A stretch of DNA of 15,572 nucleotides from JBCCZC01 sp039188505 (GCA_039188505.1 JBCCZC010000094.1:1-15572), one strand, 5' to 3'. Shown: positions 7,488-15,239, numbered from the stretch's first letter. A program made the numbers and translations. The notes: generated from the letters alone by a model not told the origin.

Positions 7488-8281
7488 CCATCATCCGAGT
7501 CGATCGGAGCGGTGAGGTGGCCACGCTCACGCTCGACCGCCCCGAGCAGATGAATGCGCTGGGTCAGGCGGGCGACGGTGAAGCGATCGAGGCGGCCTGT
7601 CAGGCCATCAATATGGATCCAGAGATCCGGGTCGCGATCCTCACGGGAGCGGGAAAGGCCTTCTCCGCCGGGGGAGACGTCAAGGCGATGCGCGACCGGA
7701 CCGGTGCATTCGGCGGTTCAGCGCACACGATTCGCGAGGGTTACCGTCAGAATATCCACCGCCTCGTGCGAGCGCTCTACCGCCTCGAAGTGCCGCTCAT
7801 CGCGGCGGTCAACGGGCCGGCGATCGGCCTCGGCTGCGACGTTGCCTGCCTGGCCGACGTGCGAATCGCGTCCGACCGGGCGAAGTTCGGCGTGACCTTT
7901 CTGAAGCTGGGACTCATTCCCGGCGACGGTGGCGCGTGGTTGCTTCCGCGGATTATCGGCGGAAGTCGGGCGGCCGAACTCCTGTTCACGGGGGACGTGA
8001 TCGATGCCGTCACGGCTCAGGCCTGGGGGCTCGTCTCGCGCACCATCGGACCAGAAAAGCTGCTGGACGAGGCCATGGCGTTGGCCGAACGCATCGCGGC
8101 TCAGCCGCCCCAGGCCCTGCGCGTCGCCAAGACCCTGCTGCGCGAGGGCGCACACTCGAGCTTTGACACCATCATGGAGCTCTCAGCGTCCTCGCAGGCC
8201 GTCATGCACCTGACCGACGATCACCAGGAAGGCGTGGCGGCCATCCTGGAGCGGCGCGACCCGACCTTCCACGGGCGCTGA
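7484..8281 (+). CDS. Enoyl-CoA hydratase/isomerase (crotonase) family protein
   Basis: A 265-residue crotonase-fold protein acting on an acyl-CoA thioester. The first oxyanion-hole segment is AFSAGGDVKAM at 59-69 and the second is NGPAIGLGCDVACLADVRIAS at 110-130. Compared with mitochondrial hydratase, the position of Glu144 holds Asp119 and the position of Glu164 holds Phe139; IPGDGGAWLLPR at 145-156 supplies Asp148 next to the active site. This pattern belongs to a common bacterial subgroup and points to isomerase or dienoyl-CoA-type chemistry more than to classical hydration, but the reaction cannot be fixed from sequence. GGAGA at 7472-7476 lies seven to eight bases before the ATG. The start overlaps the sulfotransferase stop (ATGA). 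The gene is convergent with glpK, whose stop lies 38 bp away. Confidence 0.9.
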   Translation: MTIIRVDRSGEVATLTLDRPEQMNALGQAGDGEAIEAACQAINMDPEIRVAILTGAGKAFSAGGDVKAMRDRTGAFGGSAHTIREGYRQNIHRLVRALYRLEVPLIAAVNGPAIGLGCDVACLADVRIASDRAKFGVTFLKLGLIPGDGGAWLLPRIIGGSRAAELLFTGDVIDAVTAQAWGLVSRTIGPEKLLDEAMALAERIAAQPPQALRVAKTLLREGAHSSFDTIMELSASSQAVMHLTDDHQEGVAAILERRDPTFHGR

Positions 8282-8305
8282 ATCAAGGAGCGCTTGAGAG
8301 CGATG

Positions 8306-8329
8306 AACCGGTCGGCCGGCTAACCGGCC
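8306..8329. terminator. CCGG-rich hairpin between convergent crotonase and glpK genes
   Basis: GGCCGG (8314-8319) and CCGGCC (8324-8329) can pair around a CTAA loop. The loop contains the glpK stop codon (read on the minus strand). AACCGGT just before it allows alternative pairing. No T tract follows on either strand, so a classical intrinsic terminator is uncertain; a bidirectional role is plausible from the position. A very similar sequence occurs at 15231-15255. Confidence 0.35.
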
Positions 8330-9801
8330 AGGCTGCGTTCGATTGCCCGCCGCCAGCCGGCCAGCAGCGATGTCCTGCGGTCGGGCGCCATGTCGGGCGT
8401 GAAGCTCGCTTGCCGCGTCCAGGTTGCCGAGAACGCGTCGAAACTGCCGAACACCCCAGCCGCGCGCCCGGCCAGGTAGGCCGCGCCGAGGGCGGTCGTT
8501 TCCATGATGCGTGGGCGTTCGATCGGGAGGTCGAGGACGTCGGCCAGGAACTGCACCAGCCAGTCGTTTGCGACCATACCGCCGTCGACCCGAAGGTTCC
8601 GGGGGACGACGCCGTCAGCCTCGATGGCGTTTAGCAGATCATGGGTCTGGTAGCAGACGGCCTCGAGGGTCGCGCGAACGATCTCGGCGGGCGTCGTCGC
8701 GAAGGTCATGCCGGTGATCGTCGCGCGAGCATCCGGGTTCCACCACGGCGCGCCCAGGCCCGTGAAGGCGGGCACGAGGTAGACACCGCCGGTGTCGGGG
8801 AGTCCGGCGGCGATCGTTTCCGTGGCGGACGCGCTGTCGATGACCTTGAGGCCATCCCGGAGCCACTGCACGGCGGCGCCGGCGGTGAAGATCGAGCCCT
8901 CGAGGGCATAGGCAACCTCGCCGTCGAGCTGCCAGGCGACGGTGCCCAGCAGACGGTGCGAGGACTCGACGAGCCGCGGCCCCGTAGGGGTCAGCACGAA
9001 ACAGCCCGTGCCGTAGGTCGCCTTGATCGATCCGGGCTCGAAGCAGCACTGGCCGATGGCGGCGGCCTGCTGATCTCCGGCGATGCCGCGGATCGGAATC
9101 GGTCGACCGAGCAGGGTCTCGCACGCTTCACCGAAGTCGCCCGCGCTATCGCGGACCTCCGGGAGGACGGCGTCAGGCACGTCGAAAAGGGCCAGGAGCG
9201 CCGAGTCCCACCGGTGTTCGCGCACGTTGTAGAGGCTGGTGCGGCTGGCGTTGGTGGCGTCGGTCGCGTGGACTCGACCCGCTGTCAGGCGCCACAGCAG
9301 AAAGCTGTCGATCGTGCCGAAGGCAAGCCGTCCGGCGTTAGCCTGCTCCCGTGCGCCGGGCACATGATCCAGCAGCCAGGCGATCTTGCTCGCCGAGAAG
9401 TAGGGATCGAGCAGCAATCCGGTCCGGTGACGCACGTTTTCGGCATGGCCGCCTTGGGCCAGCGCCTCGCAGCGATCGGCGGTTCGGCGATCCTGCCAGA
9501 CGATCGCATTGGCAATCGGATCGCCCGTCTCGCGATCCCAGACCACGACGGTCTCGCGTTGGTTGGTGATGCCAATGGCCACGACCTCGCCCGTCCGTTC
9601 GGCCTCGTTCAGCGCCTGCCGGGTCACCGCGAGAACGCTGGACCAGATCGCCTCGGGATCGTGCTCGACCCAGCCGTCGGCCGGGTAGCTCTGGGGAAAC
9701 TCCTGCTGGGCGGAGGCGACGATGTTCAGCTGCGGATCCAACACGATCGCGCGACTGCTGGTCGTGCCCTGATCGATCGCGAGCACCAGTGGCTTGGTCA
9801 T
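8320..9801 (-). CDS. glpK: Glycerol kinase
   Basis: A full-length 493-residue FGGY-family kinase that phosphorylates glycerol to sn-glycerol 3-phosphate with ATP in the cytoplasm. DQGTTSSR at 10-17, GITNQRET at 77-84 and WQDRR at 102-106 are glycerol kinase marks. The catalytic Asp is Asp242 in GIAGDQQAA. YGTGCF at 263-268 and RVDGGM at 404-409 belong to the nucleotide-binding part. The loop before GIAGDQ is short (LLGRPIPI) and lacks the GGKGGTR segment through which the E. coli enzyme binds fructose 1,6-bisphosphate. The C-terminal IIA-Glc contact segment of E. coli is also not recognisable, so these two controls are probably absent. No glpF or glpD lies beside it. AGGGA sits about seven bases before the ATG, and a promoter candidate lies at 9834-9862. 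Confidence 0.97.
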   Translation of the reverse strand: MTKPLVLAIDQGTTSSRAIVLDPQLNIVASAQQEFPQSYPADGWVEHDPEAIWSSVLAVTRQALNEAERTGEVVAIGITNQRETVVVWDRETGDPIANAIVWQDRRTADRCEALAQGGHAENVRHRTGLLLDPYFSASKIAWLLDHVPGAREQANAGRLAFGTIDSFLLWRLTAGRVHATDATNASRTSLYNVREHRWDSALLALFDVPDAVLPEVRDSAGDFGEACETLLGRPIPIRGIAGDQQAAAIGQCCFEPGSIKATYGTGCFVLTPTGPRLVESSHRLLGTVAWQLDGEVAYALEGSIFTAGAAVQWLRDGLKVIDSASATETIAAGLPDTGGVYLVPAFTGLGAPWWNPDARATITGMTFATTPAEIVRATLEAVCYQTHDLLNAIEADGVVPRNLRVDGGMVANDWLVQFLADVLDLPIERPRIMETTALGAAYLAGRAAGVFGSFDAFSATWTRQASFTPDMAPDRRTSLLAGWRRAIERSLAG

Positions 9802-9833
9802 CGTGGTTCCCTCGTTCCTTGGCGAGCCTCGTG

Positions 9834-9862
9834 ATTGTCACAGCCTCGCGACGTCCCGCCAA
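9834..9862 (-). promoter_or_regulatory. Candidate sigma-70-type promoter for glpK
   Basis: On the minus strand TTGGCG (9862-9857, four of six to TTGACA) is followed after 17 bases by GACAAT (9839-9834, four of six to TATAAT), with TG one base before the -10. The -10 lies 33 bases upstream of the glpK start. An 11-base inverted repeat, GTGA-TTG-TCAC at 9831-9841, overlaps the -10 and could be an operator half of some repressor; its spacing does not fit a CRP site. Confidence 0.4.
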
Positions 9863-9884
9863 GCGGACCAGGGCCGCGGTCGGC

Positions 9885-9893
9885 TGGTACCAT
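9885..9893 (+). promoter_or_regulatory. Extended -10 candidate immediately before the Frag1-like gene
   Basis: TGG-TACCAT resembles an extended -10 (TGn plus four of six to TATAAT) and ends eight bases before the GTG start at 9901. Transcription would then begin at or next to the start codon and give a leaderless message, in line with the absence of a properly spaced ribosome binding site. There is no good -35 match, so this stays tentative. Confidence 0.25.
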
Positions 9894-9900
9894 CCGGAGC

Positions 9901-10593
9901 GTGATTCGACCGCACCACATCGTGCTGTTTTCCGGCTTCATGCCGATCCTGGCTGTGCATCTCGCCTGGTGGATGAACCTGCCTTACCTCGCCACCAACG
10001 ACTGTAATCCCTATGTCACCGGCTGCATGTCGGTCAGCGGCGCCTCGCGCGGGGGCCCCGGTTTGCACCTGTTCCGAGCGCTCGTGCTCCCTTCGGCGTC
10101 GCTGCTGGCGCTGTCCTGGATCGCGACGGCGCAGTGGCTGTCGCGCGTCGAGCCGGCGCTTGTTCGGAGCGCCCGTGTCGCCGGTCTACTCGGCTTCATC
10201 GGCGCGGTCTTCCTGGTCCTGTACGCGACCTGGCTCGGGACGGATGGACACTGGTATCGGTGGCTGCGGCGGCAGGGTGTGGTGTTCTTCTTCGGACTGA
10301 CGGGGCTGGCCCAGCTGGTGCTGGCAGCGAAGCTCTGGGGGCGGCGTCAGTGGACGGCCGGTGGGCAGCTCCGGACTGCGATCACGGTGCTCGTGGCCAT
10401 CGTCTCCTGCCAGTGGCTGATCGGCTTGATCTCCGCCTTCAAGGACGTCTTGGTCAGCGAGGCGATTGCCGACCCGCTGGGTAACGTCCTCGAATGGTCG
10501 TTTCTCTGGACCCTCGGGGCCGCGCAGGCAGTGATCGCGGTCATGCTGACCCGGTCGCGTTTCAGCTGGCGCGTGGAACTGGGACGGCCGTGA
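9901..10593 (+). CDS. Six-helix membrane protein, Frag1/DRAM/Sfk1-like
   Basis: A 230-residue integral membrane protein with predicted helices near residues 7-29, 58-80, 92-112, 125-146, 157-179 and 199-216. The loop after helix 1 has two cysteines (Cys35 and Cys42) and a conserved-looking patch VSGASRGGPG before helix 2. This layout, six helices with a first-loop Ser/Gly motif and an Arg-rich exit after helix 2, resembles the Frag1/DRAM/Sfk1 family, but the match is by architecture and short motif only. Function is not known. The GTG at 9901 is preferred; an upstream TTG at 9835 would add 22 polar residues overlapping the glpK promoter region. The spacing of GGAG (9896-9899) to the GTG is too short for a normal binding site. 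The stop overlaps the next start as GTGA, so it is co-translated with the phosphatase gene. Confidence 0.75.
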   Translation: MIRPHHIVLFSGFMPILAVHLAWWMNLPYLATNDCNPYVTGCMSVSGASRGGPGLHLFRALVLPSASLLALSWIATAQWLSRVEPALVRSARVAGLLGFIGAVFLVLYATWLGTDGHWYRWLRRQGVVFFFGLTGLAQLVLAAKLWGRRQWTAGGQLRTAITVLVAIVSCQWLIGLISAFKDVLVSEAIADPLGNVLEWSFLWTLGAAQAVIAVMLTRSRFSWRVELGRP

Positions 10594-12134
10594 CCCCGGT
10601 TTCCTACCGATCGAGGCTTCTCGGTGGCCTGCTGCTGCTCAGCCTCGGCCTCGCTGGCGCGGCTGCCGTACTGCTGTTTCTGGCCTTCGAGGAGAACGAG
10701 CGCGAGGAAGCGCAGGCCTGGATGCAGGCGACCGTCGTCCAGGTGGCCGCCCGGATCGATCCCGCGTGGCTCGCCTCGCCGGCCGGCCGGGAAACGTTGA
10801 CCGGCTACCTGCGCGAGGCCCGTGAAGCCCTGGTCCGGGAGGTGGACAGCGCCCTGGGGCAACCCCTCGTCGAACGCACGATCGCCGACCTGGTGGTGCT
10901 CGTCCCGGAGGATCGGGGCGCGACGGGGCGGGTCATCGCGTCTCTCCGCGAGAATCAAGTCGGCCTCCGCCACGACATGGCGCTGCCAGGGAAACGCAGT
11001 CTCGGCTGGCGTGAGCTTTCCGTGGAGGACTCGCCGAGCAGCGACGCCAGCGGGGCCTTCGTCCGTGCCTATGTGCCGATCCGGGATTCCAACGGCACCC
11101 CGGTGGCCGCGCTGAGGATGGACGCCGCACCCGGCTACTTCGACGAACTCTGGCTCGAAGCTGCAATCGCCGCACTGCTCGTGTTCCTGGTCACCAGCCT
11201 GGTCTCCTACGGCCTGACGCGGCGACTCTCGGGTCAACTGGCTCGACCGGTGGAGGCCGTCGTCGCGGGTATGGACGCGGTCGCCCGCGGCGAGCTGGAC
11301 GTCAAGCTGACCCTTCCGGCCACGATGGACGAGCTCGACGCGCTGACCCGACACTTCAATCGCATGGTGGTCGACCTCCGGGATCGCGAGCGGATGAAGC
11401 GAGGGGTGGACGCGGCGGCCGAGGTCCAGCGCCACCTCCTACCGGTGGCCTGCCCGGGGCTCCGGGGCTATGACATCCACGGCGGCGCCCGCTACTGCGA
11501 CGAGGCGGGCGGCGACTACTTCGATTTCTTCCGACTCGCGGAAGGTCAGCCCGGCGAGCGGCTCGCCCTGATCATCGCCGACGTTGCCGGTCATGGCCTT
11601 GGCGCGTCGCTGGTCATGACCTCGGTCCGGGCGATGCTGCAGCAGGGCGTGCGCATGCAGCAGGAGAGCATCTTCGACGTGCTGCAGCGCGTGAACCGGC
11701 AATTGCTCCACGACCGCCGGACGGGCACCTTCGTGACGGCTTTTGCCGCGACGATCGACCCGGCGTGCCACCGCTTCGAGTGGCTCAGCGCAGGTCACGA
11801 TCCCGGTCTGCTGCTCCGCGCTACGGGGGCGGTGGAGCGCCTCGATGCGACCGGTATCCCGCTCGGGGTCCTCGAGAGTGATATTCCGCCCGGCGAGGCC
11901 TTCGATCTGGCCCCGGGTGATCTGCTCGTGGTCGGAACCGACGGGCTGTCGCAGGTGCGCAATCCCGCCGGGGAGCCGCTCGGACTGGAACGCATCGCGG
12001 CGCTCCTGCGCGCGGACGGCCAGTGCTCGGCCGAGGACACCTGGGAAGCGGTCATGGGACTGGCCCGGGCACACCAGGAAACGGATCTGCAGGAGGACGA
12101 TATGACGCTGATGGTGGTGCGCCGTGAGAATTGA
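10590..12134 (+). CDS. Membrane-bound HAMP and PP2C/SpoIIE-type serine phosphatase (RsbU-like)
   Basis: A 514-residue sensor phosphatase. TM1 spans about 9-33, an extracytoplasmic sensor domain about 34-188, TM2 about 189-208, and a HAMP domain about 209-262 (ARPVEAVVAGMDAVARGELD pattern), followed by a short coiled coil. From about 290 comes the SpoIIE/RsbU-type PP2C domain with its metal-binding acidic residues: Asp309 in GGDYFD, Asp331 in DVAGHG, Asp451 in GTDGL and Asp503/Asp504 in EDDMTL. AAEVQRHLLP at 276-285 is the classical lead-in. In known systems such enzymes dephosphorylate an anti-sigma-factor antagonist (STAS protein) in response to a signal. No STAS protein or anti-sigma kinase is encoded nearby, so its target is elsewhere or different. 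The GTG start overlaps the previous stop (GTGA), with GGGA five bases upstream; a longer in-frame extension to 10494 would run inside the previous gene. Confidence 0.92.
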   Translation: MTPVSYRSRLLGGLLLLSLGLAGAAAVLLFLAFEENEREEAQAWMQATVVQVAARIDPAWLASPAGRETLTGYLREAREALVREVDSALGQPLVERTIADLVVLVPEDRGATGRVIASLRENQVGLRHDMALPGKRSLGWRELSVEDSPSSDASGAFVRAYVPIRDSNGTPVAALRMDAAPGYFDELWLEAAIAALLVFLVTSLVSYGLTRRLSGQLARPVEAVVAGMDAVARGELDVKLTLPATMDELDALTRHFNRMVVDLRDRERMKRGVDAAAEVQRHLLPVACPGLRGYDIHGGARYCDEAGGDYFDFFRLAEGQPGERLALIIADVAGHGLGASLVMTSVRAMLQQGVRMQQESIFDVLQRVNRQLLHDRRTGTFVTAFAATIDPACHRFEWLSAGHDPGLLLRATGAVERLDATGIPLGVLESDIPPGEAFDLAPGDLLVVGTDGLSQVRNPAGEPLGLERIAALLRADGQCSAEDTWEAVMGLARAHQETDLQEDDMTLMVVRREN

Positions 12135-13038
12135 ATTCGGACTGGGCCTGTGTCTATGCCTGGCGCTGCTTGCCGGTGCCGCGGGAGCCGGGGATCACAT
12201 CGAAGCACGATCCCTGGAGGGCCTCGAGCTGGCCCGGCCCACGCTCGCGCCCGCCACCGCCGATGACTTCGAAGCGAAACTCGCGACCGCGCGGGCGACC
12301 TTCGACCGCGAGCCTTCGGCCGACGCGCTGATCTGGGTGGGGCGGCGTACGGCATACCTGGGCCGCTACCGCGAGGCGATCGCAATTTTCACCGAGGGCG
12401 TGCGGCGATACCCGGACGACCCGCGCATGCTCCGCCACCGGGGTCACCGGTTTCTGAGCACGCGCCAGCTCGCGCTGGCTGAGCGGGACCTGACGGCTGC
12501 GGCCCGCATGGTCTCCGGGCGCCCGGATGAGGTAGAACCGGATGGCCTGCCCAACGCGCGCGGGATCCCGACGAGCACCCTGCACAGCAACGTGTTCTAC
12601 CACCTCGGTCTGGCCCATCACCTCCTCGGGGAGTACGAAGCGGCAGTCTCCGCCTGGCAAGAGTGCCTGGCGGCGGCGAAGAATCCCGATATGGAGGCCG
12701 CGACGCGTTACTGGCTGGTGTTGGGGCTGGACCGGGCAGGGAGGACGCAGGAGGCCGCGGCTGTGATGGCGGCCGTGGATCCCGCCTGGGACATCATCGA
12801 GAACCATGCGTACCACCGGCTGCTGCTCCTGTTTCGCGGCGACCTCGAGCTGGCGGAATTTGACGGCAATGGTTCGGCGCTCGACAGCGCCACCGAGAGC
12901 TACGGTGTGATTCGCTGGCACGAGCGATCGGGGCGGGCGGAGGAAGCGGCGGCCCTGCGGAATCGCCTGCTTGCCGGCGACCAGTGGGCTGCCTTCGGCT
13001 TCATCGCCGCCGAGGCTGACCGCGCCCGGTCAGAGTGA
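12124..13038 (+). CDS. Exported TPR-repeat protein
   Basis: A 304-residue protein with a signal peptide (hydrophobic residues 5-20, predicted cleavage near AGAAGAG, 19-23) and no lipobox, so it is probably a soluble periplasmic protein. TPR-type helices are seen at about 67-99 (WVGRRTAYLGRYREAIAIFT), 101-130, 155-187 (FYHLGLAHHLLGEYEAAVSA) and 193-218, with a final helical pair at 256-286. TPR proteins bind partners, and I see no catalytic motif. The GTG start lies within the end of the phosphatase gene (11-bp overlap), which strongly suggests co-expression and a joint role, for instance presenting a signal to the phosphatase sensor domain; that role is inference. Its last nine bases overlap the end of the convergent GCS2-like gene. 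Confidence 0.85.
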   Translation: MRIEFGLGLCLCLALLAGAAGAGDHIEARSLEGLELARPTLAPATADDFEAKLATARATFDREPSADALIWVGRRTAYLGRYREAIAIFTEGVRRYPDDPRMLRHRGHRFLSTRQLALAERDLTAAARMVSGRPDEVEPDGLPNARGIPTSTLHSNVFYHLGLAHHLLGEYEAAVSAWQECLAAAKNPDMEAATRYWLVLGLDRAGRTQEAAAVMAAVDPAWDIIENHAYHRLLLLFRGDLELAEFDGNGSALDSATESYGVIRWHERSGRAEEAAALRNRLLAGDQWAAFGFIAAEADRARSE

Positions 13039-14435
13039 CCAGCGGTGGACCGGTCGGTTCGTCGCCTGACGCTCCAGGTACGCCTGCATGAGACTCGCGC
13101 CGGTCTGCCCGGTCTTCTCCGACCAGCTGCGCTGCCAGGAGGCCCCGGTCTGGCCGATCTCCAGCCGCGCTGCGATGTGACCGACCCAGCGATCGATATC
13201 GCGCGGTTCCAGCGCCATGCGCCGGAGCGCGTCGCCGATGTCGGGCAGGTGATGGGACAGGATTTCCCGCGCCGGATGGCGCCCGCCGTCGATCCAGTCC
13301 AGCTCCGCATCGAGGCCGTAGCGGGCAGCGGTAGTGAGATTTCGCTGGGCCGAGACGAAGGGCAAGGACGTCTGGGCGGACTCTCGAGCGCCGCCAGCCA
13401 CAGGGTCAAACCCCAGGTCAGCACGGCGTTCGCCATGCAGTCTTCCACGGTCGGTCCGGCGGGGATGACGCGATGTTCGATCCGCAGGAGGGGGCGACCG
13501 TCGATGACGTCGACGACGGGGCGCACCCAGCGCCAGATCGAGCCGTTGTGGAGTCGGAGATGGCGCAGGTCATCCGGCGGAGCGTCGATGATCGAGGGGA
13601 GGAGCGGCGAGTGCTCGCGCAGATTGTCGTCGAAGATGTCCATGAGCGAGTCTTCGGCATAGCGGGAGCCGAGCGAGACCCGGGAGACCTTCTCATCCAT
13701 GTCGAAAACCTGCTCGAAGACCGGAATCCGGGATTCGTGCCAGATCGGATGGCCAAAGACGTAGGCCGAATTGCAGGTGGCCGCGACCAGCGGGCCGGCA
13801 GCGACGATGCCGGCGTTGTAGAGCCGCGCGGATCGGTCCTGGCTCGTCTGCAGATGGACCTGGAACGAGGTCAGCGCGGCCTCGAGCATGACGTTGTCGT
13901 GCGTGAGGTCGAGGACTTCGTCACCCTCGATGTGCACATGAATCGGTCGGCCGGACCGGAGCGCGAGGATGCGGTCATTCAGCGCCCAGTAACGCGGGAA
14001 GTTGCTGATCTGATCGAGGTGGAGATTGTCGGGTCGGAGGCTGGGTAGCATGCCGATCATGGCCAGCTTCAGGTTGCGGTGGTCGGCATGCCGCGAGGCC
14101 TTGCCCCAGGCTTGCTCGAGGTGCTCATGGAGGAAGGAGATGCCGTTGCCCGTAAGCTGGGCCGGCGGACCGTTGAACTCGATGTTGTAGGCGCCGATCT
14201 CCGGGACGATGTCCGGATCGCCCAGGGACTCGAGGAAGCTGGCGTTGGTGGGGACCGGGTGTCCTTCCTCGTCGACCAGCCAGGCCTCGAGCTCCAGGCC
14301 ACCGACGACGTCGCACGGCGCGTGCCGGGTTGCTTCGAAGTGTTCTCGGAGGAGCGCGGTTTCAGCGGCAAGGCGCGACTGAAAACGGGCCTCGTCCTCC
14401 GAGGAGAAGACAGTGCTGCGTATGTGCTCGCCCAC
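13030..14435 (-). pseudogene. Glutamate-cysteine ligase-like (GCS2 family) gene with a frameshift
   Basis: The first 352 codons, from a GTG at 14435, encode a GCS2-type carboxylate-amine ligase: GGLELEAWLVDEEGHP at 45-60, GAYNIEFNGPP at 81-91, HVHIEGDEV, LYNAGIVAAGPLVAATCNSA and RPLLRIEHRVIPAGPTVED at 314-332. Homology breaks after LTLWLAALES (13380). The continuation is in another minus-strand frame: AQTSLPFVSAQRNLTTAARY onward from 13377 to the stop at 13030. Restoring one base within about 13374-13379 would give a continuous product of about 468 residues. Without it, the first frame runs on with unrelated sequence to 12900, opposite the TPR gene. The reaction would be ATP-dependent ligation of glutamate to an amine such as cysteine. 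No slippery heptamer is visible, so a true mutation or a sequencing/assembly error is more likely than programmed frameshifting. Confidence 0.8.
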
Positions 14436-14786
14436 GCCCCCAGCTCGTTTTGCCTGGAGACCATCCTCGCAGCTGGCCCGCGCGACTGAATTGACACAGA
14501 TCAGTTACCGCGGCGGATCCCTCACAACGGAGTGACGCGATCCTCGGGCCATGGTCAGTCGGCGCCTTGCGGATCCCCGTGCCAGGACACGGCGCACGGA
14601 GCGACAGGAGGCCGATCTTCCGGAGGCGGTCGTATGATCCCCGGATCGCCACGCTTTCCCCCGGCGTCCTCCGCGGCTTTCGTTGGCAGACGCCCGCTCG
14701 GTCTGGCACGCTGCATGGGCTGGTGTGCGAGCAGATCTCCTCATTCCCGGTCTGTTGCAGAGAGCATCGCGCAGGAGGCACCGATA
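14436..14786. other. Divergent intergenic region with no certain gene
   Basis: About 350 bases separate the GCS2-like gene from the small membrane-protein gene. I find no tRNA, no obvious terminator and no convincing promoter pair; TTGACA occurs at 14491-14496 but no -10-like hexamer stands at 16-18 bases. An ATG at 14634 with GGAGG at 14622-14626 is in frame with the downstream gene and could be an alternative start. The remaining open frames have poor, Arg/Ser/Pro-rich composition. Confidence 0.5.
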
Positions 14787-15239
14787 GTGCTGGACAAGGA
14801 GATCATCCGGAACACGAAGCAGCGCTATACGCGCGAAGAGGCGCGTGAGCTGCTGACGAAGACGTGGCTCGAGCGTCCTCAGGAACAGCGCAATCATCTG
14901 GCCGCGGAGCGCTTCGTCCAGCAGGCGGCGCAGGATTTCCAGTTCAAATCCGAGGAGCCGCGCGAGATCCTGATCCGCGGCTGGATCCAGCCCTACACCT
15001 TCCGCATCGAACACAAGGACGACGCGCCGTGGTTCCGCTGGCTGAACCGCCCCTGGTTCGAGCGCAGCGTGTGGCCGCTGCGCTTGCTCGGCCTGGGATG
15101 GCTCAGCTACTGCATCTATAAGCTGTTCTGGAATCTCGCCGAGGGTCAATTCGCCTTCGGACTCTCCTGGCTGCTGCTGACGGCGCCGGCTGCGCTGCTC
15201 CTGTCGGCGATCTGGACGGTGAGCAACAGGAACCGGTAG
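14787..15239 (+). CDS. Small membrane protein of unknown function with two predicted helices
   Basis: A 150-residue protein. Residues about 1-75 are charged and helical (KEIIRNTKQRYTREEARELL and further Glu/Arg/Gln-rich stretches), then an aromatic segment with several Trp residues, then two hydrophobic helices at about 96-116 and 121-143. I do not recognise a family. The GTG start is preferred because AGGAGG at 14773-14778 lies eight bases upstream and the acidic-basic N-terminus starts at once. A competing start is ATG 14634, which also has GGAGG at seven bases; it would add 51 residues of low-quality Ser/Pro/Arg-rich sequence. The gene is convergent with the DUF4174 gene, with only four bases between the two stop codons. 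Confidence 0.7.
   Translation: MLDKEIIRNTKQRYTREEARELLTKTWLERPQEQRNHLAAERFVQQAAQDFQFKSEEPREILIRGWIQPYTFRIEHKDDAPWFRWLNRPWFERSVWPLRLLGLGWLSYCIYKLFWNLAEGQFAFGLSWLLLTAPAALLLSAIWTVSNRNR

Noticed and set aside
8641..9834. A 397-codon + strand open frame opposite glpK
   Set aside because: It lies wholly within glpK and shows no motif; GC bias explains the absence of stops.
9831..9841. CRP-like site in front of glpK
   Set aside because: The GTGA and TCAC halves are separated by three bases, not the six-base spacing of a CRP site.
12900..13376. In-frame continuation of the GCS2-like protein after the frameshift
   Set aside because: The product turns into Pro/Ser/Arg-rich sequence without family similarity, while the correct C-terminus is readable in the neighbouring frame.
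13370..13400. Programmed -1 frameshifting in the GCS2-like gene
   Set aside because: There is no slippery heptamer or clear downstream stimulator, and this family is not known for frameshifting.
14491..14496. TTGACA as a -35 element for the small membrane-protein gene
   Set aside because: No -10-like hexamer occurs at 16-18 bases, and it is almost 300 bases from the start codon.
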